64,000 nt of DNA, from the NCBI GenBank assembly GCA_002633005.1, contig NMRA01000035.1, positions 1,421,178 through 1,485,177 of the forward strand. Reading direction: 5' to 3'. Shown one piece after another: positions 36,701-45,053 of the stretch. The position numbers and the translations under genes were made by a program. The notes under the pieces are model-generated. The model made no database searches, was not told the DNA's origin, and saw only the letters and a program-made list of their open reading frames with translations. The first letter of the stretch is position 1. Every line of letters starts with the position of its first letter. This DNA is from Phoronis australis. Taxonomy: Eukaryota > Phoronida > Phoronidae.

Positions 36701-38993
36701 TTCTTTACAAAAAACGTTTGCTGTTGGCTGGCAACAAAATACTATATTGGTATTATGAATGGACAGTCTCTGAGCAGAGCAGAATGTCTCACAGAACTAA
36801 AATCTAAAGAGGGTGATGACAGAATAGGATGCCAAGTCAGTGTGTATGGCGTGGTGAAACTGCACCTTTTTAGGGTTAAGATTGTTAAACCGATCTACAA
36901 AAACACTCCAACAGTGTTAAAAAAAGAACTACTTCCCAGCCACCTAGGTCAAACAAACACTTAAGTAGGTCATCTGGGTCAGTATTCTGTTGCTGGCAAA
37001 AACAGCTTTAATGACTAAAAACAAATCTGCATCTTCATCTGCCCGTATGCAAGGTTACACAACTTCCAAGGTCAAAAATGACACACTGAGACGCGACAAG
37101 GCTATTCAGTACCAGCTCTGATGCCGGTGATAAACCGGTGATTGATAGTGAAAAAAAAACTTCACGATAACAATCTGTCTAATGCAAATCAAGACACTTT
37201 TATCAAAATTGACTTCAGAATCTAGTAACTCCATGTATCTGTCCTACAGGCATTCTTCCTAAACAAAATATCCAAACATAGTACAAATTGCAAGTCTCGC
37301 ATTCACACACTACTTTACTTTTCTGCCAATTCACAACTATTTTCCCTTGCAGAGGCGACACTTTCATTTTTAACACAAAAGAAAATAAAATGCGTGCACC
37401 TACTTTCAATCATTTGCCTTGTAAAGCAATAAACCACGGGGCTTTTTAAACATGGCTTAAGATTTTACACGTGGCACAAAAATTCCCTTCTAAAGATAGA
37501 ATCGTTTCTACAGAACGTTTTGGCTACTTGAGGCAATGTTGGTATTGGTAAGGAGTGTTGACTGGGGTGTTCCCCTCAACCAAAACATTCCGCTCTCTCT
37601 CAGTAGGCATGGGTACCTTTCCCATAAAGTGAGTGAGGGGCCTGAATAAAAACAGCGTGAACCAATTTCTAGGCAAATGCTTTGTTACTTTATACCCACA
37701 ACTTCAATCAGACAAAAAATAAAACCAAATGTTAACATTGAAATCTTCTGTCTTTTGCAAACATGGTCCAAATCTATATCTTGATGAATAAATTTAAACA
37801 GAACATTCCGCGACAAAACCATCTATTTATCATAACGGAATGAGAGCCTGATTATGTTTTCTTTTCCTTTAAGGAAACATGTTCAGTTAAAAGCACATCA
37901 CTATCTTGTATCTCATATTGCGATTGTTATGTAGTTATCACAGTGATATCTTGGCACTTTACAACAAATAACTCGAACACGGCTACATTATGAAGCAATA
38001 AACAATCCTTCGATATCTTAAAGACAAAGAACAACTAAACTGATCTGAAAATGGCAACAAATGCTATTTCATCACGGCCATTGCTCACCTAACGGGAAGG
38101 TGTATGTCGGCTGAAAGGGGAATTTTCTGCGAAGATACTCTCCTCTTGTTGTCAATATTTATTATCAAAAGAAATAGGACGCCGAAACAAAATGTCCCAA
38201 AATAAGAAACGAGGTATCTGAATTGAGGTACTGGCAACCCGAGAGTGTCCACCCTCTAGAAGTATACGGCCAAATTCCTACGAGGGACTGAAATGTTGTG
38301 TAGGCTTGACTCTCATCAGTTATAGTTGATGATCAGGACACACTGTGCATGAATCATAAATGGACTTTTCCGGACCTTGCTGAACACTTTCTACTCTCAT
38401 CTATACTTCATGTGGTATTTTGGGCACATTTTCAGATGTGTGGTGACTTGGGATTTTTACAAGGTTGCCAAACAAAATTTGAGGTTGCACTGGTGAACTG
38501 CACGTAGCCAAACCAAGGCCTGGATTAGCTAAACCTCTAACGAACAATTTGCAATAGAAAAAAGACTGGTGCCCAGGCTGGCTAGACATATCAGTTCTGA
38601 AAATCGTAAGTCTTATGTTCAAGGACCCTTGACCAGCTTGCAAATGTTAACAGCATTTACTGGATAGACTGAGAGCAGGTGAAGTTTGGATCCAATTTCT
38701 TGGAAAATCAAGACCATTTGCAAGTACCTAACTATTTGGTGTAGAAAATAAAGTGTAACAGCACAATTTCCATACAAAATGAAGAGTAACCAAGTTAACA
38801 GACAATAAGTAAACAAAGCACTGTTCTCTTACAGCTTAGAGAAGCAAACAGCGTTGGCAAACAAAATGTTAAGTAAGAGTGTGTCTGGACTGAAGACACA
38901 TACCTTATTAAAAGCAAAAAGTTCTTTCTTTAACTTTATTCTTGACTCAGGTTCGCGATGTTGTCCACGCCCTCTTTTTATGAACTTGAACAT
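602..38993 (-). CDS. LLGL: Lethal(2) giant larvae homologue (LLGL1/2 family), 5' part, 16 coding exons, runs off the left edge
   Basis: Cortical polarity and vesicle-trafficking scaffold of two WD40 beta-propellers. In the known family it acts with Scribble and Dlg at the basolateral membrane, binds syntaxins and myosin II, and is released on aPKC phosphorylation. Coding exons in gene order: 38993-38904, 36550-36435, 23243-23162, 22481-22363, 14071-13925, 13411-13339, 8571-8488, 7477-7351, 5870-5819, 4708-4536, 3979-3762, 3056-2989, 2454-2301, 1950-1622, 1199-1111, 794-602. All introns are GT-AG and every phase joins; 2114 coding nt give about 705 residues. Family signatures seen: ELFAFNK near the N-terminus, [14 protein letters not shown] (about 34-47), [10 protein letters not shown] (280-289), [12 protein letters not shown] (451-462), [14 protein letters not shown] (505-518), and [13 protein letters not shown] (656-668). 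Vertebrate members are about 1000-1060 residues, so roughly a third of the protein is missing to the left. The 5' start matches the family N-terminus. Confidence 0.97.
1111..1199 (-). CDS. LLGL: LLGL exon 15
   Basis: Codes for about residues 611-641, including [16 protein letters not shown], which matches the conserved VAFGTSHGFGLFDY segment of LLGL proteins. Phase 2 in, phase 1 out. Confidence 0.94.
1622..1950 (-). CDS. LLGL: LLGL exon 14
   Basis: The longest LLGL exon here, about residues 502-611. It begins [17 protein letters not shown] and contains [18 protein letters not shown] and the [16 protein letters not shown] segment, all in the same order as in vertebrate LLGL. Phase 0 in, phase 2 out. 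Confidence 0.96.
2301..2454 (-). CDS. LLGL: LLGL exon 13
   Basis: Residues about 450-501: [14 protein letters not shown], a canonical WD40 strand, then an acidic linker and EEWPPFRK. Bounded by CAG before 2454 and a GTACGC donor after 2301. Confidence 0.95.
2989..3056 (-). CDS. LLGL: LLGL exon 12
   Basis: Short exon coding for [17 protein letters not shown] and then DLLLTG, the family segment that precedes the [10 protein letters not shown] repeat. Phase 0 in, phase 2 out. Confidence 0.94.
3762..3979 (-). CDS. LLGL: LLGL exon 11
   Basis: Residues about 355-427, with [20 protein letters not shown] and [19 protein letters not shown]. This region is strongly conserved with human LLGL1. Confidence 0.95.
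4536..4708 (-). CDS. LLGL: LLGL exon 10
   Basis: Residues about 297-355, with [18 protein letters not shown] and [13 protein letters not shown]. It belongs to the LLGL-specific domain that follows GPFPCKAI. Phase 2 in, phase 1 out. Confidence 0.95.
4790..5160 (+). repeat. Dispersed repeat R1, copy 1 (plus orientation)
   Basis: This intronic sequence resembles 11690-12730 in order. It shares the segment around CACTATGCTTTATGCA-TTCTCCAAA near 4820-4845 and the segment TTTGGCAAAACCCACAGAT near 5096. It lacks the hAT-like element that splits the copy at 11778, so it is an empty site for that insertion. No termini were found. Confidence 0.55.
5819..5870 (-). CDS. LLGL: LLGL exon 9
   Basis: A 52 nt microexon-like exon coding for [17 protein letters not shown], the most recognisable LLGL family signature. 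CAG acceptor and GTAAGT donor. It is too short for an ORF scan. Confidence 0.95.
5871..7350 (-). other. LLGL intron 8
   Basis: Holds the degenerate minisatellite at 6940-7285 beside its donor. I see no other gene or clear element in the rest. Confidence 0.7.
6940..7285. repeat. Degenerate minisatellite, unit roughly 33-38 bp
   Basis: Repeated approximate words such as CACCATATGAA, ACACTG and CATCAGTGTACYAGACAC recur about eight to ten times with many substitutions. The array ends about 65 bp from the donor of LLGL exon 8 (7351). Confidence 0.7.
7351..7477 (-). CDS. LLGL: LLGL exon 8
   Basis: Residues about 238-280. It starts [20 protein letters not shown] and continues [10 protein letters not shown], the WD40 strand that matches QLESxxWGRD and SHSDGSYAVWS of LLGL1. 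Phase 0 in, phase 1 out. Confidence 0.95.
7839..7979 (+). repeat. TGG/CCA trinucleotide microsatellite
   Basis: Interrupted (GGT)n array with GGGTGCTGGTGAAG interruptions, inside LLGL intron 7. On the minus strand one frame reads as poly-His and poly-Pro, which is not a gene. Confidence 0.95.
8488..8571 (-). CDS. LLGL: LLGL exon 7
   Basis: Residues 210-237: [19 protein letters not shown] and then ADQTYNATQ, matching the ILIGYSRGLLVIW strand of the family. Phase 0 at both ends. Confidence 0.96.
11778..12285. mobile_element. 508 bp hAT-like non-autonomous element nested in repeat R1
   Basis: Begins CAGGGCTTGGAAT and ends ATTCCAAGCCCTG, a perfect 13 bp terminal inverted repeat of the CAGGG type common in hAT elements. 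The flanks are TTCTTAA on the left and TTTTAAAA on the right; comparison with uninterrupted R1 copies implies a short AT-rich target duplication of about 6-8 bp. No transposase is present. The interior is more GC-rich and holds an exon-like segment (12076-12153). Confidence 0.8.
12076..12153 (+). other. Exon-like segment inside the hAT-like element (possible captured first exon)
   Basis: An ATG opens 26 codons ([20 protein letters not shown] and then VVGNAA) that end exactly at a GCG/GTAAGA splice donor. I do not recognise the peptide. It could be a captured host first exon, a relic of a transposase first exon, or chance. Confidence 0.35.
13339..13411 (-). CDS. LLGL: LLGL exon 6
   Basis: Residues about 185-209: [20 protein letters not shown] and then SDSSK. 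The acceptor is TTTTCAG and the donor GTGAGT. The alternative donor GTAAAG five bases upstream would break the phase with exon 7. Confidence 0.93.
13925..14071 (-). CDS. LLGL: LLGL exon 5
   Basis: Residues about 136-185, with [20 protein letters not shown] and IIYQDVVMQ. This matches the GTEGGNVHLLDV-type blade of Lgl proteins. Confidence 0.96.
14922..15194. mobile_element. Foldback/MITE-like element of about 270 bp
   Basis: Left arm (about 14922-15008) and right arm (about 15096-15194) are inverted copies. They share GTAATGGAAAGT-type ends, GGTCTCGTCTCGAG and GAGTGGAATGGC.GRTAACTGG. A third copy of the GTTACC-GCCATTCCAC word lies between them at 15041-15060. The left arm has a short internal duplication (GAACATCGTCGAG), and the right arm has a 14 bp spacer that the left lacks. 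Confidence 0.8.
19413..19559. repeat. Short dispersed repeat R2, copy 1 (hAT-like ends)
   Basis: Starts CAGGCCTCAAAATTCCCCT and ends AAGGGCCCTG. It shares TAGAATC..TTCTAC and the order of C-rich blocks with 37475-37640. The termini are only partly inverted, so the class is uncertain. Confidence 0.45.
20261..20739. mobile_element. MITE-like element with CTTTCAYACTA ends
   Basis: The left end AGGCCCTTTCACACTAG and the right end (reverse complement GAGGTTCTTTCATACTAAC) form an imperfect inverted repeat. GTTAACT words recur through the interior in both orientations. No coding potential. Confidence 0.55.
22363..22481 (-). CDS. LLGL: LLGL exon 4
   Basis: Residues 97-136: [20 protein letters not shown] and onward, the LLSLLDDSSLHLWEI strand of LLGL. 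Phase 0 in, phase 2 out. Confidence 0.96.
23162..23243 (-). CDS. LLGL: LLGL exon 3
   Basis: Residues about 69-96: [20 protein letters not shown] and then LYFLPDQ, like GAPGVEFTGLHRDAATVTQMHF in human LLGL1. CAG acceptor and GTAAGA donor. Confidence 0.95.
23519..23969. mobile_element. MITE of about 450 bp with long inverted ends
   Basis: The left end GGGCCTGGTTGCACGAAAAA and the right end (reverse complement GTGCCCGGTTACATGAAGCA) align. The homology continues inward through GTCCYAAATAGGGA and CTCCCTAAATC/TTCCCTAAATC. Inside lies a direct duplication of about 41 bp (near 23655-23735). A related, more decayed fragment lies at about 39870-40040. Confidence 0.8.
25262..26338. repeat. Contig-end overlap, left copy (without the MITE)
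   Basis: Matches 26642-27871 almost base for base, apart from scattered SNPs, short indels and one 154 bp insertion. It stops exactly at the N run. This is best read as the end of one contig. Confidence 0.93.
26339..26641. other. Scaffold gap (303 N)
   Basis: A run of N. The flanking sequences are duplicates of each other, so the gap probably represents no missing sequence. Confidence 0.99.
26642..27871. repeat. Contig-end overlap, right copy (with the MITE)
   Basis: Starts exactly after the N run with the same bases as 25262 and ends its match at GAGCAGT (27871), the same bases that end the left copy at 26338. It carries the 150 bp MITE at 26996-27145 and several small differences. Confidence 0.93.
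26996..27145. mobile_element. 150 bp MITE, present in one of two near-identical copies
   Basis: The ends CCTGCGTTCAGTAGACG and, in reverse complement, CCGCCTGTTCAGTAACG share GTTCAGTA(G)ACGCTAGGACC. The flanks are CAGG on both sides (26992-26995 and 27146-27149), while the other copy has a single CAGG between the same flanking bases. This is a filled/empty site pair. Confidence 0.88.
27927..27971. repeat. CA-rich microsatellite
   Basis: Interrupted (AC)n with CG and ACAG units just right of the contig overlap. Confidence 0.9.
31769..31922. mobile_element. Small MITE-like element
   Basis: Ends AACCTTTCATACT and, in reverse complement, AGGGCTTTTCATACTTAGG. Inside, TTTTAACTT (31837) and AAGTTAAAA (31861) form a hairpin around AGGCCT. 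The ends resemble those of 20261-20739. Confidence 0.5.
32698..32757. repeat. Short tandem repeat, 20 bp unit
   Basis: The unit GTACTTGTTTGGTTGTTTT occurs twice, followed by a partial third. Confidence 0.85.
36435..36550 (-). CDS. LLGL: LLGL exon 2
   Basis: Residues 31-69: [20 protein letters not shown], then [14 protein letters not shown], matching TVEHGFPNQPSALAFDP and GTRSGAVKIYG of LLGL. Phase 0 in, phase 2 out with a GTAAAT donor. Confidence 0.96.
37475..37640. repeat. Short dispersed repeat R2, copy 2
   Basis: Shares AAAATTCCC-TC-AA-GATA, TAGAATCGTTTCTAC and the end GAGGGGCCTG with 19413-19559. It lies in LLGL intron 1. Confidence 0.4.
38904..38993 (-). CDS. LLGL: LLGL exon 1 (start codon)
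   Basis: Thirty codons starting [10 protein letters not shown] and ending KKELFAFNK, like MMKFRFRRQG...LKQELFAFNK in vertebrates. The same frame stays open upstream to 39425, but homology puts the start at 38993. A TTTCAG acceptor ending at 39012 suggests an upstream non-coding exon. Confidence 0.95.
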
Positions 38994-39425
38994 TTTCCGT
39001 CTTTCTTGCTCCTGAAATATAATGCAACCTCTGACAGAAATAAAGTACAACAGGTTCAGTGTACTCAGCGTTGCATAGTTAACGGTAATCCCCAGTTTAT
39101 TGACACCACACAGCGTGACGCGATGAGTCATACATTTCACCTCAATGACACAAAAACGCCGGTAAGGCGGCAAGTCAACCGGTAAAAATTGCCAATACGA
39201 GAAAATGGAAGTACCAACTATTGAATTCAACAAAGTTAATCTAAGAAGAAGTTTAAAACGTGTTGAACGACTTGGCATACCTTTGCACTCTATATCAATC
39301 CAGGGCGTACGAAATTTTAAATGACAAATCCTGTAACATGAAACGGCTGCCCTCCGCCTTGCAAGCAATTCGAAATGGCGCCGAAGTTTATTAGCCAATT
39401 CGTGACGTACTCTATAGGTATTCAT
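38994..39425 (-). promoter_or_regulatory. Probable LLGL 5' untranslated region and upstream exon candidate
   Basis: ATATTTCAG ending at 39012 is a plausible acceptor for the 5' end of exon 1. A plausible donor, AAAG/GTATGC, lies near 39280 on the minus strand, in a locally GC-richer stretch that contains AATGGCGCCG. No transcript evidence is visible, so the upstream exon and start site are guesses. Confidence 0.35.
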
Positions 39426-42400
39426 CCGCGTCTAGACAAGTGCTTGTAGTAATATGGAAAATTAAGGGGTTGTTTTTTATTGCTTCAATTTTTTTCTGAA
39501 TTGAAAATTTATATTTTTTGCACCATTAATAAAAACCTGAACTTTTTAAGAGTCTCAATAATAAGTATCTGTATCCAAGTTTAAGGACTATTTTCACGTA
39601 AACCCGGAAACGCAGTACCTTTTTGAAAACCTCACGATTGTGCTCAGTCTAAATCTGGCTTCACGTTTGGGACACATTAAATTGATTTTTATGTCACGAT
39701 GAAATAATCTTCATGTAAATCAAAAGAGCCAATGCTACATCTTGTTTTAAGCCTCATTAAATCAACAACAACAAGCACTCACGAAACTTTGACAGTACTG
39801 ACACCTATCGACAATAATCCATTCTTCGCAGTCCCCCTGATCCCAATGGGATCCCAATACAATACATGAAACTGTTCCACAGGGATTCAACTAAGTTCAC
39901 TAAATCTACTGCGTATTTGTGGACTTGATGTGTTTTCTTATGTTGTTTTAATATCAATGCTCAGTCATATCTGGCTTTAATACAAATCGAGTGTGAACTC
40001 TACGTTGAATTCTCAATATTAGATCGAAGATAAGTAGGGATCTAGTGAAAAAGTATCACAGCAAAAAATTTACATGAAAAGAAAATTTACTCTACACAGT
40101 AGATGTATAAGAACAAAAGGTGGTTACTGAACATTAAAGTTTATCTCACAGACGCATATTCTCTTTCCCGTACCACTTGTCACGTCTCGCACACATATTT
40201 ATCTCAGTCGCAAAGACGGATCAACCCTCCTGCCGCACATTATTCCGCTGCCGCTATTTACCCTCGCAAGCCGTTCCATTCTCCCGGGACACTTCGCGTA
40301 ACCGGATATAAATTCTTTATGCACAAATCAACTGTCAACGTATCCTGTCAATTTTCGATTATTCGTGGCAGAAACATTTCACAACTTCCACGATGATTTC
40401 GCCGCTGCTGCGTTTAGCTGTCGCCGTAAACGATGAATTATTAACCAAAAAAGTTGGGATTTGAAAACAAGGCCACTGCCGCCTAATCCTGAATTGTTGC
40501 AACCGAGACGGCAACTCGAATCAAAGGCAATGTATACCTAGTACGGCATTTCAGAAATCTCAGTTTCCGGGTTGGCCAACCCGAATGAATTTTTACGCAT
40601 TTTCCTGAATCGCTGTTGGTTTCAATGTTCTTCCTGGAAATAAAAATCAACTGTCACGCTAAGGACTATTATGAGACCGTTTTATGAGCTTAAATGGCTT
40701 AAGTCATTTTTCGTTTTTTTTTGGCAGGAGACGCAGTTTAGCAGGTATAAACCCGCCTTGATGATCACAAAAACCAAAGCTTTTGATTAGGACTACAAAC
40801 CGTTATGAAACAGGCCTCAAATTGTTCTAAGTCAAATTGGTGACGATTTCACGATTTCGAAAGAATTGGCAGTTCGCTATTGTTTAGTTCAGGTCCTAAA
40901 AGTTGGGTTGTGTCACGGCGCATTTATTCGCCGACCATGGTTTCAAGGAAAAAACGAGTTAAGGATCCAGTATAATGTAAACTCACTTTACGCTAAACAT
41001 TAGGGGTAGTTCGGGAAAACTCGGACGGCGGTAAAACTTGGACAAGTCTAAATAAACGTAAAGTATAATAACAATCAGGATGCCTTACCACCAAATGAAA
41101 AGATTATTCACTTCTTTGAACAATAGTAGGAATTTATTTATCACCTCACTTGAATTACAACAAAGTTTCAACACATATGACGCATGTTCAGCACCTTTCG
41201 TTGAACTCGAGTGGAATATTGATAAAATATCCGATTGTTTTTTGCAACGAAAGAGTGGAAAACATTCACTGCACAGTGAAAGAAAGGCAAATTTTAGTTT
41301 AGTTTAGGATATCATAAACAATTTATTAATAATGAAACAGCAACGACAAATAGCATAGCCCCTCGATCAGTGAATGGGAAAGCAGCACACAAGGCAAGGG
41401 AGGAGTGTTGAACTGTTCCCAAGTCAAGAAACATCTCCACAAGACAGAAAAAATAGTCCGCGAGAGGGGAATAGCGTGCACTAGAGGAGAATTTTGTGTG
41501 CTGACAAGCCTGAGCCGCGCACAAGCAAATATATGAGGAAAATCTATGTCGGTGCTTTTTGATAACCTCAGTTAACCACGTTGAATCAATGAGATAAATA
41601 GGATGTAACTAAGAACACCTATTCACTGTATCTCAAAATGAATATTATGGCTCTGGGTGGGCGATCTTTCTCTACAATTTTCGTGTAACTTGCCTAGTGC
41701 AGGCATGCGCTACGTTAACCACCTGAGACCGTCGGTTTTTTTTTTAGGATTGACAAAGTACAGTGCATTATTTTATTTTAGAGAGCTGGATGGCGTGGGA
41801 AAATTGTTGCTGGCATCTGCCAATAGGCCTAAACGACTTAGTGTTCTTTTAAAAGGACGAAGAGAGGCTATCGACACCTCACTGCAAAGGACCGAGTTAG
41901 GACCTACATGTATCCTTGCGCAACCCTTTGCTACACGAAAGTACATATGCAGGTCAGTCATCGAAAGACAACTATGAGCTTTCGCGCTCTAAAAGCATTC
42001 GTGATATAAATGGATTCCTACCCATAGTGAAGTTTGAGGATGTCCTGCATCAGGGAATCTATCAGGAAACTTATATATAACGAGATGGATCATAGCACTC
42101 GGCACCGTGAACAAAAGTAGACAAGTTAAAAAAGCAATGCAGTGTCTTAACCTGACCTAAGCTGAGACATAAATGGGAATAATTATGAAGTTTTACATTT
42201 TTTTTCTAATTCGTGAATTGAACACCTATCCGTTCGGACGGCTGCAAGTTATTTGCCCGGCTCCGGTCAGCAACTCAAGTCATCCAGTTAGAATAGCGTT
42301 TCTGCGGATATGGATACTAAAAAGTGGTGAAACTAGTGCACAACAGCAGAATTCATATTAACCGCCCACCCACATAATCATTGCTAATAAGGCAGGTTTA

Positions 42401-43767
42401 CTCTGTTGTCGAACATTACCGTTTCTTTCCGGACCCCGAAAAACTCATTTTTGGAAATCACTGCTGAATAGCATAAACGTGGCGGTCGGCCCACCCTCAC
42501 TTATTTTAATGGTGCGCAGCCCATGTGATACTTTTTGAAGTTTAAGCTTAACCTGGGATATCAGTGAAAGCGATAAATTACGTTTTTCTTTTTAACGTTC
42601 ATTCAAAACACCAATTCCCGTCGGATGTCTGACGAAATCAATGCCAGTAACTTCACAAGTTATCGCCAAGTAGCTTGTCGGTCAAATAGAGCGTTTGACA
42701 CGGAAGGGGAAAAATCCAAGTTCTCCGCGCTGGAACGATTTAAGATAATCATTTTTCTTGCAAAATAATGTCACTTCAATATGTCAATGTTTACCCTTCC
42801 AAATTCATGGTAAGATCTTTGGGGTGGTCTACAACAAAGCGCCAGTGGGCATTCAGCGAAAGCCAGGCAATACTCAGGTTTATTATGCAGTTAAAAGCTG
42901 GAGGAAAAAGCTCACTTCTAAAACACCTATTTGGACGCGCAATCACCTTCGATTGGGCAGACAACGCAGTATTTGCTTCAGGGAAAACGATCGGATTATA
43001 TGAATCCCCGTTATCATCTAGTAGAACCAGTGCTATTAATCATATATTGCTTCCTGGATATCATATTGCTTGAAAAATGAATTTCAGGGAACAAGAAACT
43101 GGACTTCTTGCATATTGGAGTGCCCCTAATACCAAAGGCCTTATATACTTTTCACTACTTTTACGCCTTTTTGTTTATAATGCGACTTTCAGATGCAAAC
43201 ATCTGCAATTTCTCAACCAGAATCTAGAGAGGGGTCCTTTCCATCTAAATACTGCACCGTTATCATCTTGGCTAGTGATGCTTCCCGATGTTATTATGAG
43301 TCAGAAAATATTAAAATAGTTAAACTTGCCCAGCTTGCACAACTTTAATAGACATATAACACACAATTATAAATATTAAAATGATTTGTATTTTTCTGTG
43401 CGGTTGAACATTTAATAGTCACATTTAATGATAAACAACATTGGTGTTGAATTCTGTGCCCCTACCCATATATGCAACCCAAATGGGCAGGTTGTTAGAG
43501 GTAATTAACTGCCAAGTATCCAAAGGACAGGCTACATTCAAAAACGACCAATAGACATTTTCAAATGGCAACACCAAATCTCTGCCAAATGGTCTTAATG
43601 AGACAAATGTCACATAAGTCCAATACACATTGCCTTATAGGTGTCCATATGATTTTCAGTAGGGGTGCTGTTTCCTACAACATGCTGATGTTTTGTATTG
43701 AACCTATTGACAAGTCTAGCTATTCCCCCTGGATCTTAATCACAACAAAGACATTGAGCTCAAAGCG

Positions 43768-44099
43768 ATAAAAACCCGCATTTCATCACGAAAACAAAAC
43801 TTTTGCCTAAAACCACAAAACTTGTTTTCAAATTGTTCCTCAGTTAAATTTGAGGTGATTTCAGGACAGCTTCAAAGAAGAATCAGTTCCTTATTGTTAG
43901 AGACCCGATGCTCTACAAATTTGTTTGTCACAGCAGATCATTTTACGTACAGAGCATGGTCTGAAGGCATAGCGGCCTGTCAAGTTCTTTGCAAGCTCCA
44001 GAAGTTACCACATCTGAGTACAGGACAAGTTGAGACCAACTTTATAGTGGTATGTGGTATAAATCAAGGTTCTATTCTTCGATGAAACGCGGGTTTATA
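43768..44099. mobile_element. MITE-like element of about 330 bp
   Basis: Left end GATAAAAACCCGCATTTCATC; the right end in reverse complement reads TATAAACCCGCGTTTCATC. A decayed partial relative of its right end lies at about 47270-47363, directly beside the second 573 bp element. Confidence 0.65.
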
Positions 44100-44328
44100 A
44101 CTGCTTTAACAAAACACAGAACGTGTAATGAAAATTGCCACAACAGTAAAGTAATTGCATGCCACCTGACAAATGTCATAAGGTAATGTACATTCATAAT
44201 GAAAAAATTCTCGTACTTTAAAACCCTTTCGCTTGGATTATCATTTGAATCGCAAAGAAAATGAGCATCAGAATGAATCCGTAAATACAGAGATTCCTAA
44301 TAAAGCTATAAAAAATCTTGTGTTGTTA

Positions 44329-44901
44329 AGGGCTGTTCCAGTAAAATCTGTATGGGAAGGGGGGAAGGCACTTTTTTTTGCACCCACCACCCATATTTTT
44401 CATTTATTTCTTCAGCCCACCACCTGTAATTTTTTATAAGTTTGAAATGCAATCACACATAATTTTTTTTGTTGTTCTTGTGGTTGACTGCACAGACACT
44501 TGAGTTTATCTGTTCCTCGATAACCACTGACGTTATTCATTACTAAGAAAACATGTGCTTCTTATATATGGTTATTAGCCATCGAGAAATTCGAGTGCCT
44601 GTGGTCGACTGGTGTTATGGGCATGCCAATGGGGAGATCGGAGGGAGTGAAAAAGACGGGAGCTTTTTGCAAGTTGCGTTTTTGTTTTAGTTGTTGATTC
44701 TGTGCGGATTGTTTATAAAACTTACTGAAATTACCCACCATCAAACATTTATGGCACAATGAAACAACAATGACCTGTAAATTATAATTTTTTTGAAGTA
44801 CGACCACCAGCCATTTTAAATCTAAATCAAACACAACCACCCATAATTTTTTATTACAACTGCCTTCCCCCCTCCCACACAGATTTTACTGGAACAGTCC
44901 T
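44329..44901. mobile_element. 573 bp TIR element, copy 1
   Basis: Bounded by AGGGCTGTTCCAGTAAAATC and an inverted copy ending GATTTTACTGGAACAGTCCT. The inverted ends extend about 40 bp into a GGGAGGGGGGAAGGCA tract. It is over 90% like the copy at 47364 and has the same length. It has no transposase. Flanks are TTA on the left and AAAT on the right; the target duplication is unclear. Confidence 0.9.
44850..44855 (-). terminator. Candidate poly(A) signal of the flavin-reductase-like gene, inside the TIR element
   Basis: AATAAA on the minus strand, about 160 nt past the stop codon at 45017. It is the first canonical hexamer I see downstream, and it lies within the 573 bp element. Confidence 0.35.
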
Positions 44902-45016
44902 AAATAAAACAGCAGAAAAAGGTTTGTAATGACTGAAAATAAAGGCAAAAGTCATTATGATATTTAGCAAGATATTGGCCACAATGGGACTAGAAGAGCT
45001 TTACAGTGCTTGTGCT

Positions 45017-45053
45017 TTACTCAGGAAGAGGCTTTTTGTCAGGTGGAATGAAC
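45017..45053 (-). CDS. Flavin-reductase-like gene, exon 8 (stop)
   Basis: A 37 nt terminal exon: acceptor TTTTCAG, then FIPPDKKPLPE and TAA. It completes the arginine codon split at the end of exon 7. Confidence 0.85.

Larger units (their letters stand above)
39426..45016. other. Intergenic region between LLGL and the flavin-reductase-like gene
   Basis: About 5.6 kb. It contains a decayed relative of the 23519 MITE (39870-40040), a TIR-bounded repeat (43768-44099) and the 573 bp element (44329-44901). The reading frames around 40100, 41650 and 42760 look unlike any protein I know. Confidence 0.6.

Noticed and set aside
38829-39425. 198-residue minus-strand protein as a gene of its own
   Set aside because: Its middle is LLGL exon 1 and its end reads into the intron; only the exon 1 part is supported.
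44329-44901. piggyBac assignment for the 573 bp element
   Set aside because: TTAA-like flanks are present, but the ends begin GGG and not the CCY expected, and the duplication is not clean.
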